Assembly (NCBI GenBank): GCA_021300575.1 | Contig: JAJTDM010000024.1 | Span: 1-64,000 of the forward strand | Length of the DNA stretch: 64,000 nucleotides | DNA from: Rubrivivax sp. | GTDB taxonomy: Bacteria; Pseudomonadota; Gammaproteobacteria; Burkholderiales; Burkholderiaceae_C | Reading direction: 5' to 3' | Part shown: piece by piece, positions 43,660 through 52,506 of the stretch | Numbering within the stretch: position 1 is the stretch's first letter | Layout: every line of letters begins with the position of its first letter | The notes under the pieces: generated by a model | Databases searched by the model: none | What the model was told of the DNA's origin: nothing | What the model saw: the letters and a program-made list of their open reading frames with translations, nothing else | Made by a program: the position numbers and the translations under genes

Positions 43660-45525
43660 GTGGATCCGCGCATCATCGATCTCTACAACGAGGAGTTGCT
43701 GCACCTGCGCACGGAGGCGGCAGAGTTCGCCCGCGAGTTTCCCGACCGCGCAGCCCGACTGGCCATTGATGAGCACCGGGTTGAAGACCCGTACGTCGAG
43801 CGATTGCTTGAAGGGGTGGCCTACCTTGCCGCGCGTGTGCGCCTCAAGCTGGACACCCAATACCCCGTCTTCACGCAGCAACTCGTGGATGTGCTCTTTC
43901 CAGGATGGCTGGCGCCGACGCCTTCCGCCTGCGTCTTGCGGCTCAACCCTGACATGGCCGATGGCCAGTTGGCCGAGGGCGTGGTCGTTCCGCGCGGCTC
44001 GTGCATCGTGGGCTCCCTGCGCGGGAACGCCGATACCCGCTGCGAGTTTGAAACCGCGCGGGACCTGCAGCTGCTTCCCCTGCAGGTGGTGTCGGCACAG
44101 TACGTCGCTGCCCGGCCGGAGGCCGCGCCTGCCGGCCCGCAGTCCCAGGCCACCGCGATGTCGAGCTTGCGTCTGGAACTGGAGCTTCTGGGTGACGCCA
44201 GCTTCCAGACCTTGCCCTTGGACAAGCTGCCCCTGTTTGTCACGGCATCCGACGCCTACGGTGCGCAACTCATGGAGCTGCTGGGAGGGCGCTGCCTGGC
44301 TGTGGGCCTGTCAGCCACCGCGCAGTCGCGGCAGGCGCATGCCTGGTTGCCTGGCAAGGCTGTCCAGCACATCGGGTTTGATGAGACCGAAGCACTGCTG
44401 CGGGTGCCGGTGCGCGGCCACACGGGCTTTCGCGTCCTCAAGGAGTATGCAGCGCTGCCCGACAGATTCCGTTTCGTCGAGCTGGTCGGCCTGCGCCAGG
44501 CCCTGCAGGGCTTCAAGGGGCGCAAGCTGCACCTCCACTTCCACTTCTCGGGGGTTTTCGAGCGCCTGGAGAACGCCGTCAAGCCGCAGACGCTGTCCTT
44601 GTTCTGCGTGCCCGCCGTCAACCTGCGCGAGCGCCAGCTGGACCGCATCGACCTGACCCCAGGGCAGATGGAGTACCACCTCGTGGCCGACCGCATGCGT
44701 CCGCGCCAGCATGAGGTGGTTCAGCTGCTGGATGTCGTCGGAGGCGGCAGCGGCTTCGAACGCAGCTTCTCGCCCGTGTTCGAAGTGGTCAACTCGGGCA
44801 AGCTCAGCAGCGCAAGCTTCTACACGCTGCGCCGCGAGCGGCGCATGCTCTCGCAATCTGAAACCATAGGGCGCGCGGTCACCTACCCCGGCAGCGAGAT
44901 CTACCTGTCGCTGGCCGAGCAAGGCGCCCCCCCCTACGGCAGTGACCTGCGCTACCTGTCCGTGCGCGCGCTGTGTTCCAACCGCGACCTGCCGCTGTAC
45001 CTGAGAGCGCAGTTTTCCGAGGCCCGTTACCAGACGGTGGACACGGTGCCTGTCAAGTCGGTCGACTGCCTGGCCGGGCCTTCGCTTCCGTTGTCCTCGC
45101 CGTCCGACGGCTTCGACCCCTGGCTGGCCCTCAGCCACCTGTTCGTCAACTACCTGTCCCTGTTTGACAGTGGTGGCCCGCGCGGGGCCGATGTGCTGCG
45201 CGCCATGCTGAGCCTTTATGCGCCGATACCGGGGCACTTCCTGCTGCGTCAGGCTGACGGCCTGATCTCGGTGGCGGCCGAGCAGATCACCCGCCGCGTA
45301 CCAGGCGGAGGGCCGCTGGCCTTCGGCCGGGGGGTTGCCATCAGGCTGAGCATGAACGACCGCGCTTTTGACGGGGGCTCCCCCTTCATCCTGGCCGCGG
45401 TGCTCGAGCATTACCTGGCCGCCCATGTCTCGATCAACTCCTTCGTCGAGACCACGCTCGAAATGTCTGACCGGGCAGAACAGCTCACATGGCCTACGCG
45501 CTTCGGTCGGCGGCCGACTTTCTGA
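43660..45525 (+). CDS. tssF: T6SS baseplate protein TssF
   Basis: This 621-residue protein starts with GTG and the TssF signature IDLYNEELLHLRTEAAEFAR. It also carries DPYVERLLEGVAYLAARVR and YPVFTQQLVDVLFPGW, all close to the family consensus. TssF and TssG form the wedge that holds TssE and TssK. The last 37 bases overlap tssG. Confidence 0.95.
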   Translation: MDPRIIDLYNEELLHLRTEAAEFAREFPDRAARLAIDEHRVEDPYVERLLEGVAYLAARVRLKLDTQYPVFTQQLVDVLFPGWLAPTPSACVLRLNPDMADGQLAEGVVVPRGSCIVGSLRGNADTRCEFETARDLQLLPLQVVSAQYVAARPEAAPAGPQSQATAMSSLRLELELLGDASFQTLPLDKLPLFVTASDAYGAQLMELLGGRCLAVGLSATAQSRQAHAWLPGKAVQHIGFDETEALLRVPVRGHTGFRVLKEYAALPDRFRFVELVGLRQALQGFKGRKLHLHFHFSGVFERLENAVKPQTLSLFCVPAVNLRERQLDRIDLTPGQMEYHLVADRMRPRQHEVVQLLDVVGGGSGFERSFSPVFEVVNSGKLSSASFYTLRRERRMLSQSETIGRAVTYPGSEIYLSLAEQGAPPYGSDLRYLSVRALCSNRDLPLYLRAQFSEARYQTVDTVPVKSVDCLAGPSLPLSSPSDGFDPWLALSHLFVNYLSLFDSGGPRGADVLRAMLSLYAPIPGHFLLRQADGLISVAAEQITRRVPGGGPLAFGRGVAIRLSMNDRAFDGGSPFILAAVLEHYLAAHVSINSFVETTLEMSDRAEQLTWPTRFGRRPTF

Positions 45526-46754
45526 GCACGCTTCGCCGGCTGATCGCGCGCCCTGAAGGGCTTGCGGCGGCCAGGCGTCTGACGCGGCGGCAGTGGCGCC
45601 CCTTGCGGCAGGTGCTGCGCCGCGCAGACGCCCCGGCCATCCTGGAGATCATCCAGTCGCAATCGCTGGCGCGGCGCCAGCAGCAGCATCGCGCGCCGCA
45701 GCCCTGGGGGCTGGAGCAGGCCCTGCAGGCGCTCAACCGCGACGATGTCCACGCCACCTTGTTTGGCGCGCTGCGCCTGCTGCAGGGGGCACAGCCGCAA
45801 AAGGGTCGGCTGGGCTATTCACGCCGGGCTGAAGAAGACCCGGTTCGCCTGGACCAGGGCTTGCTGATGGGCTTTGCCGAGCGTGAGGTCGACCCCATCG
45901 AGCCTCCCCGCAGCAGCCATGCCAGCGGCCGGCCGGTGCTGACGCAGTGGGCCGTCGGACTGCTGGGCCCCCAAGGTGCTTTGCCACTGGCCTGGACACA
46001 GTATGCCCATGACCTGGCCCACGCCGCCCACCGGTCGGCGCGCGACACCAGCTTCCTGGCCTTTGCCAACGTGCTCCAGCGGCGGCAACTGGCTTTGCTG
46101 TACCGGGCCTGGAGCGACACCCAGGCCATCACCGGCGTCGATGCGCAGGGTGACGCCCACCCCCTGGCAGACCGCTTGCGCGCCGTGGCCGGCCTGGCCC
46201 ATGCCAGCCTGGCCGGGCGCGACAGCGTGGCCGAGGGCTTCAAGCTGGCCTTCGCGGCCGTTCTTTCTCGCCGCGTCAAGAGCCCGCAGCCCCTGGCCGC
46301 CATGCTGGCGCGGCACTTCGAGTGCGAAGTGCGTGTCGAGGAGTTCTGTGCCCGCTGGCTGGAGATCCCTGTTGACCAGCGTACGCGGCTGGGCACGGCC
46401 TTCTCGCAGTTGGGTGCTGACGCCGTGGCGGGCGCCATGGTGTGGGACAGCGCCACGCGGTTCCGCATCCTGGTCGGCCCAGTGGGCCTGGCGCGTTACC
46501 GCGAGTTCCTGCCGCATGGCAAAGCCTACCGGCAGTTGCACGACCTCGTCGTGCTGTATGCGGGGCCGGAGTGGGAGTGGGAACTCGTCCCCTTGCTGCG
46601 CCATGACGAGGTGCCCTACAGTTGGATCGGCAACGAGGGCCTGCTGCTGGGCTGGTCGTCGTGGCTGGGCGTGCGCTACGAGCGCACCGACGCCCGAGAC
46701 CTTCGGCTGGGCATGGCCCCCAGCTTCAACTCACGCAAGGCCAGCGCCCACTGA
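45489..46754 (+). CDS. tssG: T6SS baseplate protein TssG
   Basis: This 421-residue protein is TssG by position after tssF and by segments GPQGALPLAWTQYAHDLAHA, FLAFANVLQRRQLALLYRAW and ARHFECEVRVEEF. The start is ATG at 45489, inside the last codons of tssF, so the two are translationally coupled. It is somewhat longer than many TssG proteins (about 330-360), with an N-terminal extension that follows the wedge helix. Confidence 0.92.
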   Translation: MAYALRSAADFLSTLRRLIARPEGLAAARRLTRRQWRPLRQVLRRADAPAILEIIQSQSLARRQQQHRAPQPWGLEQALQALNRDDVHATLFGALRLLQGAQPQKGRLGYSRRAEEDPVRLDQGLLMGFAEREVDPIEPPRSSHASGRPVLTQWAVGLLGPQGALPLAWTQYAHDLAHAAHRSARDTSFLAFANVLQRRQLALLYRAWSDTQAITGVDAQGDAHPLADRLRAVAGLAHASLAGRDSVAEGFKLAFAAVLSRRVKSPQPLAAMLARHFECEVRVEEFCARWLEIPVDQRTRLGTAFSQLGADAVAGAMVWDSATRFRILVGPVGLARYREFLPHGKAYRQLHDLVVLYAGPEWEWELVPLLRHDEVPYSWIGNEGLLLGWSSWLGVRYERTDARDLRLGMAPSFNSRKASAH

Positions 46755-46758
46755 CACC

Positions 46759-48798
46759 ATGTCCCGCACACTCGACATCCAGACACCGCTGGGCCCCAAG
46801 GCCTTCATCCTGATCGAGATGACGGGCCAGGAACACCTGTCGCGCCTGAGCGAGTTCCACATCAAGCTCAAGAGCAAGCGGCCCGACATCGGCGTGGACC
46901 AGATGCTGGGCCAGAACGTCACCATCCGCATCGAACTCCACGAGGGCAAGGCCCGGTACTTCAACGGCTACGTCACCCGGTGGGGCGGCGTGGACGAAAT
47001 CCGGGACAGCCTGGCCGGCGGCAAGGAAACCAAGGCCTACGTTTACCACGCCACCGTGCAGCCCTGGCTGTGGTTCCTGACGCGGCAAGCCAACAGCAGG
47101 ATCTTCCAGGGCAAGACGGTGCCGCAGATCGTCGAAGACGTCTTCAAGGGCCATGGTGGCCTGGCCAGCTTCAGCAACAAGACCAGTGACGCCTACAGAA
47201 CCTGGGACTATTGCTGCCAGTACCGCGAGACCGACTTCAACTTCATCAGCCGCCTGCTCGAACAGGAAGGCATCTACTACTATTTCGAGCACGCCAACGG
47301 CAAGCACACCCTCACGCTGGTGGACCGCAGCAGCGCCCACTCCCCGTACCCGGGCTACGAAGAGGTGCGCTTCGACGAGGAAGACCGTGACCACAGTGAA
47401 GTCTTCAAGCGCTGGAGTTCCACGCACGAAATCCAGCCCGGCCGCTACGTGGTCAAGGACTATGACTACCTGAAGCCGCGCACCGAAGTCACTGCCAGCG
47501 CCAGCAAGGCGGTCAAGCATCCTTACGGGGACTTCGAGTTCTTCGACTACCCCTCCGAAACCGAGAAGCCCGCCGAAGCCGAGGCCGCGGCCCGGGTGCG
47601 GATTGACGAGCTGCACACCCAGTACCAGACGTTCACCGGTTCGGGCAACGTGCGCGGCCTGCAGCCTGGGTGCAGCTTCAAGCTCACCCGCCACCCCGTG
47701 GACGGCTTCAACGACAAGCACCTCATCGTGGGCGCCAGCTATGTGAGTTCGGGCAACGCCGACAGCAGCGGCTCGGGCCCGGGCTTCGAGTTTGACTGCA
47801 GCATCTCGGCCATTCCCCTGAAGCAGCAGTTCAGGCCCCAGCGCACCACGCCCAAGCCGTTGGTGCAGGGCCCGCAGACGGCGGTGGTGGTGGGCAAATC
47901 GGGCGAGGAGATCGACACCGACGAACATGGCCGCATCAAGGTGCAGTTCCGCTGGGACCGCTATGGCGAGGCGGACCAGAACAGCAGCTGCTGGGTGCGT
48001 GTGGCCCAATCCTGGGCCGGCAACGGCTTTGGCACCTGGGCCCTGCCGCGCCTGGGCCAGGAAGTGATAGTCGAGTTCCTGGAGGGTGATCCGGACTGGC
48101 CCGTGGTGACCGGCAGCCTCTACAACGGCGAGAACAAGCCCCCTTACGCCATGCCTGGCGAAAAGACGCGCTCGGGCATCAAGACGCGCAGCAGCAAGGG
48201 CGGCGGGGCCTCCAACTTCAACGAACTGCGCTTCGAAGACAAGAAGGGCAGTGAAGAGATCTACCTTCACGCCGAGAAGAACCAGACGCTCTACACCAAG
48301 AACACCCGCACCGAGTACGTCGGCAACGAGAGCCACCTGCATGTCAAGAAGGACACGCTAGCCAAGCTGGAGGCCGACGTGCATGCCGCCATCAAGGGCG
48401 ACGACATCGCCAAGGTGGACGGTGGCGTGCACCTCAAGGTGGGCCAGGACTGGCAGGCCAAGGTGGGCACCAAGCTCGCCGCCGACGCCGGCCAGGAGAT
48501 CCACCTCAAGGCCGGCACCACCCTGGTGCTGGAGGCCGGCACCCAGATCACCCTGAAGGTGGGCGGCAACTTCATCGACATCAACCCCGGCGGTGTCTTC
48601 ATCAAGGGCTCGATGGTCTTCGTCAACTCCGGCGGCAGCGCCGGCTCCGGCAGCGGCGCCTCGCCCAAGGCCCCGAAGAACGCCGAGAAGGCCCCCGGCT
48701 CCAAGGGCGGCACCGACAAGCCCATCACCCAGAAAGCGGCTGCCCTGAAGGCCGCGCGCGCCTCATCCACCCCGTTCTGCGAAATCTGCAACGCCTGA
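46759..48798 (+). CDS. vgrG: T6SS spike protein VgrG (TssI)
   Basis: This 679-residue protein has the gp27/gp5-like spike body. Residues 1-480 include DYCCQYRETDFNFISRLLEQ, RWDRYGEADQNSSCW and AQSWAGNGFGTWALPRLGQE. A C-terminal DUF2345-like beta region follows. The tail after about 600 is Gly/Ser/Lys-rich and ends with a CEIC pair. It has no large toxin domain, so effectors are probably loaded through adaptors, consistent with the DUF4123 gene that follows. The ATG at 46759 begins SRTLDIQTPLGP. Confidence 0.95.
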   Translation: MSRTLDIQTPLGPKAFILIEMTGQEHLSRLSEFHIKLKSKRPDIGVDQMLGQNVTIRIELHEGKARYFNGYVTRWGGVDEIRDSLAGGKETKAYVYHATVQPWLWFLTRQANSRIFQGKTVPQIVEDVFKGHGGLASFSNKTSDAYRTWDYCCQYRETDFNFISRLLEQEGIYYYFEHANGKHTLTLVDRSSAHSPYPGYEEVRFDEEDRDHSEVFKRWSSTHEIQPGRYVVKDYDYLKPRTEVTASASKAVKHPYGDFEFFDYPSETEKPAEAEAAARVRIDELHTQYQTFTGSGNVRGLQPGCSFKLTRHPVDGFNDKHLIVGASYVSSGNADSSGSGPGFEFDCSISAIPLKQQFRPQRTTPKPLVQGPQTAVVVGKSGEEIDTDEHGRIKVQFRWDRYGEADQNSSCWVRVAQSWAGNGFGTWALPRLGQEVIVEFLEGDPDWPVVTGSLYNGENKPPYAMPGEKTRSGIKTRSSKGGGASNFNELRFEDKKGSEEIYLHAEKNQTLYTKNTRTEYVGNESHLHVKKDTLAKLEADVHAAIKGDDIAKVDGGVHLKVGQDWQAKVGTKLAADAGQEIHLKAGTTLVLEAGTQITLKVGGNFIDINPGGVFIKGSMVFVNSGGSAGSGSGASPKAPKNAEKAPGSKGGTDKPITQKAAALKAARASSTPFCEICNA

Positions 48799-48820
48799 AG
48801 CCGCTTGCCGACACCGACCC

Positions 48821-49357
48821 ATGTCCGCTTTCACCGAACTCTGGTCGCAACTCAAGCAGCCCGGCCAGCCCGCCCCCTACATGCTGATCGATTGCGCGGG
48901 CGTGGAAGGCGGCGCCGAGCGCCTGCCGCGCGACATCTTCGACGAGTTCGAATGTCTGTTCACCGGCGACCTGGCCGAGGAACTGGAAGACGTGGCCCCC
49001 TACCTGGGCCGCCTGGCCAGCCTGGGCCCCGAGGCCCAGGCCGTGGTGGAAGACCTGCTGGCACGCCACCTGGGCATCCTGGTGACGCTGCCGCCGCCAG
49101 CGGGCAGCGACGAACCACCCAGCTTTTCGCAGGTGCACCGGCACTTCCGCAAGTTCAACGTCGTCTACGGCCCCGAGGGCAAACCGCTGTTCTTCCGCTA
49201 CTACGACCCACGTGTCATCGTCGACGTGCTGAAGGTGCTGGATGAGCAGCAGTTGATTTCCTTCTTCGGGCCCGTGGCGTGGCTGTGCCTGGCTGGTGCT
49301 GACGGCTGCATGGTGCATTGCACGCTCGCGGCCGGGCAGTTGGCGGTGCGGGAGTGA
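48821..49357 (+). CDS. DUF4123 effector-loading adaptor
   Basis: This 178-residue protein matches DUF4123 (Tap/TEC) adaptors, with YMLIDCAGVE near the N-terminus and HFRKFNVVYGPEGKPLFFRYYDPRVI in the second half. Such adaptors bind specific effectors and load them on the VgrG encoded next to them. It sits 22 bases after vgrG and just before the three-gene cargo cluster, so the 592-residue protein downstream is its likely client. Confidence 0.85.
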   Translation: MSAFTELWSQLKQPGQPAPYMLIDCAGVEGGAERLPRDIFDEFECLFTGDLAEELEDVAPYLGRLASLGPEAQAVVEDLLARHLGILVTLPPPAGSDEPPSFSQVHRHFRKFNVVYGPEGKPLFFRYYDPRVIVDVLKVLDEQQLISFFGPVAWLCLAGADGCMVHCTLAAGQLAVRE

Positions 49358-49422
49358 GGCTGTGCCTGCCGGCTTTGCTGCCTTCACGCGAGAGTGTGCA
49401 ATCAGTGTTCGGAATCGAAACG

Positions 49423-49806
49423 ATGCTGCGACTAGGATCCGCTGCGCTTGAGAGCCTCCGCGAGATCCAGTCGCGCAGGCTCGTCGATCGCCTCGACACA
49501 TGGCTTCAGGCTGCTTCCCCGAACTGGTCCCGACTGCCCGTGGAGCAGCGCGCTTCGGTGCTTCGATCAGGGCTGGCACTTGGCGAGCAGTCCGGCTTTC
49601 AGACCGCGAGTGACCTGGCTCTGTTTGCCAAGCTCCACGCCGATCTTGGCGAGCATCGCGGCAAGTTCTTTGAACACCCTAAGGTGCGCGAAGTTATTGG
49701 ATGGGAGGTGCGCAACCAGGGCGCCAAGATATACGAACTCTTTCGCCTTGCGGAACCCATCGTGCGGCACCTGCAAACGGCTGCCGAAACGGAGAAACTG
49801 CCATGA
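49423..49806 (+). CDS. small helical protein in T6SS cargo cluster
   Basis: This 127-residue, mostly helical protein is not one I recognise. It shows no signal peptide or membrane segment; its sequence has charged amphipathic helices (ALESLREIQSRRLVDRLDTW, VREVIGWEVRNQGAKIYELF). The ATG at 49423 follows GGAA at eight bases. Its stop overlaps the next gene (ATGA). It may be a chaperone, a second adaptor or an effector part; the position before the large gene suggests tight coproduction. Confidence 0.6.
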   Translation: MLRLGSAALESLREIQSRRLVDRLDTWLQAASPNWSRLPVEQRASVLRSGLALGEQSGFQTASDLALFAKLHADLGEHRGKFFEHPKVREVIGWEVRNQGAKIYELFRLAEPIVRHLQTAAETEKLP

Positions 49807-51581
49807 GCGCCACCTATCTGGAGCAATCCTGCGAGTCGAGCGAAGAGGCCGGCTTTTCGAGCCAAGAGGTATGCGCTACCAAGCCCGTATCGGCCTGCCC
49901 CGGAGCTGTCAAGTCCTCGAAATCGACCTACAAGCCTTGTGACGTTGTCCGTCTTTATGTCCGTAGCGTCTCTGGAACCGGGGACGACTCTTTCGAGCAG
50001 TTGGTGGTGTGCGATGGACCATCCGAAAAAGACACAAGCCTGACCAAGGCGCAGCGGGCCCTGCTGGGCGCTGACGACGCGTTGCTCCAGACGGTGGCGG
50101 ATTACCACAGGGACGGAACCTACGACCCCAAGAAGATGCTCAAGGTTACCGTCGTTCCTAGTGCAAAGATCGCCCCGATCTGTGCTTTACACGAGGAAAC
50201 CGGTCTGATCTGGAAAGGCCATGATGGCAAGAGTGAGCAGTTAGCTCTGAATCAATCGACACCTATCGAATTACTGGCTGAATCCACTCGTGCATTCAGC
50301 GGTACAGGCGGCTTTCTGAAACCATTTTGGTCATTCAGCGAAAGTCGAAAAATCGTCGAATACGCTATCGCCGATAGTTGTGGAGTTCGCGCAGGCGGTA
50401 TTCCCAATGGCTCATTGCGGACTCGAGTGGAAGTATGGCCCAACGATATATTCGAGCTGACCTTCAAGATACCTCCTCTATTCAGCCACAAGAAGATGAA
50501 GGAAACCTTCATTAATCTTCGTAATCTTACGCACTCAACTGAGTCGAGTGCCGAAACCAAGGATCGCGTTTCGGGCGTGAATACAAGTTCTAAGGAAGTT
50601 AAGAACGCAGCGAAGGGAGATGATTATTCAACCCAGAGCAGGAGCGCGACGGATTCTAGTGGAATAGTTCACAGCAGAGAGACCACGAGAGGCCTGAAGG
50701 GGACCGACGATACGAAGCCGACGGAAGAAGTAAAGAAAACGGAATTTACCCAGTCAAGCCCTGTCACGGCGGGACTCTTCATAAGAAAGAAGACAACAAC
50801 CGTAGACCTTACCGGAAAGGCTTCTGATGAATCGAAGGAGGTAATTGCCGTATCTCAGCAAGTTTCGCTGAAGCGCAATGGTATCGAACTTGATATTTCG
50901 AAGACGATCAACTCGGTAATTAAGGCAACGCGCGACTTCCAGTCGATCGTCACTGAACTTCAGGAGGTCGTTCCAAAAGTCGGCTGGTATTCAGAAACAT
51001 CGATCACTGTGTTGGAGGGGTCGATCACAGGAACATGGGGAACTGCTCCAGAATTGAATAGTGAGCACTCGAGAATATGGCGGGTCATTCCCTACTATTC
51101 GGTCGCGTTTAACGTCAACCTATTTTCCGCGTATTACAAGATCGGATTCGGACTTAAGATTGAAGTGTCAAATTGGTTTGCCAGCGACCCCCTTTTGAAA
51201 GTCGATCTGTCGGCTGAACTACTACTATCCTTGGATGTTCCAATTAACTTGACCTTTAGTTCAAACGACCGTGCTAATTATGTGCGAACAGTTACTGAAA
51301 CTGCCAAGTATTCTCTGAAGGGTACTGCAACAGCGATGGCACTTGGATATGGCATTGAGTCCTCTGTGGATTTGAGTGGCAACCTCGAGATTTCAGGAAA
51401 GCTGAGTGCCAGTCTGGCAAAAGCGCCAGTATACGAGGGAAAGGCGGTACTGACGCCACTCGTCATCACCGTCACAGTGTCTCGATCGGATTCAAAGCCA
51501 TGGGTCGAAGAAGTTTTCAAATGGCCAGAGCAGCCTTGGACGATCTGGAGCGGTAGCCTCCCCTCCAGCGAAAAAGCTTGA
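49803..51581 (+). CDS. candidate T6SS effector of unknown family
   Basis: This 592-residue protein has no domain I recognise. Residues 1-60 contain four cysteines (10, 24, 32 and 46). Residues 60-235 look folded, with several beta segments such as RTRVEVWPNDIFELTFKIPP. Residues 240-330 are Ser/Thr/Lys-rich and probably disordered. From about 380 on it is beta-rich, with alternating polar and apolar residues (for example KVDLSAELLLSLDVPINLTF). The gene is visibly AT-richer than its neighbours, a sign of transfer. It overlaps the preceding small gene, follows vgrG and DUF4123, and is translated toward a downstream partner gene. Confidence 0.7.
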   Translation: MSATYLEQSCESSEEAGFSSQEVCATKPVSACPGAVKSSKSTYKPCDVVRLYVRSVSGTGDDSFEQLVVCDGPSEKDTSLTKAQRALLGADDALLQTVADYHRDGTYDPKKMLKVTVVPSAKIAPICALHEETGLIWKGHDGKSEQLALNQSTPIELLAESTRAFSGTGGFLKPFWSFSESRKIVEYAIADSCGVRAGGIPNGSLRTRVEVWPNDIFELTFKIPPLFSHKKMKETFINLRNLTHSTESSAETKDRVSGVNTSSKEVKNAAKGDDYSTQSRSATDSSGIVHSRETTRGLKGTDDTKPTEEVKKTEFTQSSPVTAGLFIRKKTTTVDLTGKASDESKEVIAVSQQVSLKRNGIELDISKTINSVIKATRDFQSIVTELQEVVPKVGWYSETSITVLEGSITGTWGTAPELNSEHSRIWRVIPYYSVAFNVNLFSAYYKIGFGLKIEVSNWFASDPLLKVDLSAELLLSLDVPINLTFSSNDRANYVRTVTETAKYSLKGTATAMALGYGIESSVDLSGNLEISGKLSASLAKAPVYEGKAVLTPLVITVTVSRSDSKPWVEEVFKWPEQPWTIWSGSLPSSEKA

Positions 51582-51592
51582 TAGGTTGTTCT

Positions 51593-52378
51593 ATGGAAAA
51601 GATCATCTATCTCCAGTTCTTCGCCTCCAGGGTCGAGGCCGAAGCGCGAATCAACGATATACCTGTGGCAAAGTCGCATCTAGGAGAGCAGAAGACCGCC
51701 GGTATCCCAGTACGTCAATACATCAACGAAGGGATCAACCGGATCGAACTGAGGGCTCAGCCCAACGGCCAAGCACTTTCCGACTCTGCGGAACTCGAAC
51801 TTCGGCTGGCAGTATTTCAGGAAGGGGAACCGCTGAAGTTCCACGCCGGCCGTGAGTTTGCACGGCTGCGCCCTGTGCTCAATCCTCTGACACCCGTACC
51901 ATTCTCGGTCTTCGCGGACGCGTCCGTCGACAAAGGATCCGGCGGCAACTGGGCTTGGGCGCAAGCGCCCGTGCTTGACATGGCGCGGTTTCGAGGGGCT
52001 CTGGACAACTATGTATCGCGCTTGGCCCAGTTGTTTGCAGCCCGGGACTGGCAAGGCCTCGCCCAGGAAACGAAGTCGCGAATGACCGAGGATGCCACGG
52101 CCTACGCTGGCGTCCCCTTGGAGGCGCGCCTTGCCGACCTCAGGCAGCTTTTCACCTTAGGAAAAGACGAGCAATGGCGCCCCCTTCCCGTCGACCCGCA
52201 AAAGATGATCTACCGCATTGCTGCCGGGGGCCGACTCGTCGAACTTCTGGGGGCCGACGGGCTGCCCGCCCTGCGAACTTGGTGCGCCGATATCCTTCGG
52301 CCCTACAAGACCCCCGGCTACTGCCAATTCCCGGCGTTAGTTGGTGTCCTGAAGGATCGATTTGCTGTTTTAAGGTAA
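51593..52378 (+). CDS. conserved-looking T6SS cargo-cluster protein
   Basis: This 261-residue protein has an N-terminal beta-rich region (residues 1-95, IYLQFFASRVEAEARINDIP and VRQYINEGINRIEL). A C-terminal helical region (135-260) contains LAQLFAARDWQGLAQETKSR and a Trp/Cys-containing end. No signal peptide or membrane helix is seen. It lies 11 bases after the candidate effector and may be its cognate immunity or accessory protein. The ATG follows a weak ribosome site. The stop TAA abuts the left end of the inserted IS element. Confidence 0.6.
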   Translation: MEKIIYLQFFASRVEAEARINDIPVAKSHLGEQKTAGIPVRQYINEGINRIELRAQPNGQALSDSAELELRLAVFQEGEPLKFHAGREFARLRPVLNPLTPVPFSVFADASVDKGSGGNWAWAQAPVLDMARFRGALDNYVSRLAQLFAARDWQGLAQETKSRMTEDATAYAGVPLEARLADLRQLFTLGKDEQWRPLPVDPQKMIYRIAAGGRLVELLGADGLPALRTWCADILRPYKTPGYCQFPALVGVLKDRFAVLR

Positions 52379-52381
52379 GTC

Positions 52382-52392
52382 GTCGGCCCTGC
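52382..52392. repeat. left terminal inverted repeat of IS5-family element
   Basis: GTCGGCCCTGC, an exact inverted match to the right end at 54093-54103. A further three bases (GTC) before it may belong to the element. Confidence 0.75.
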
Positions 52393-52506
52393 AAAACACC
52401 GTAACCCATTGTCAGCATTGAGATTTCAGGGTCAATGCTGATTGCCGGAACTCCCAGGAAGATATTCAATGGGCTTCAGTTTCTGAGAGTTCTGGGAGCT
52501 GAATCG

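Noticed and set aside
42145-44268. Long open frame of about 700 codons on the minus strand
   Set aside because: It runs antisense through hcp, tagJ, tssE and tssF, which have clear family signatures. Long antisense frames are common in high-GC DNA; the composition is Arg/Gln/His-rich and not protein-like.
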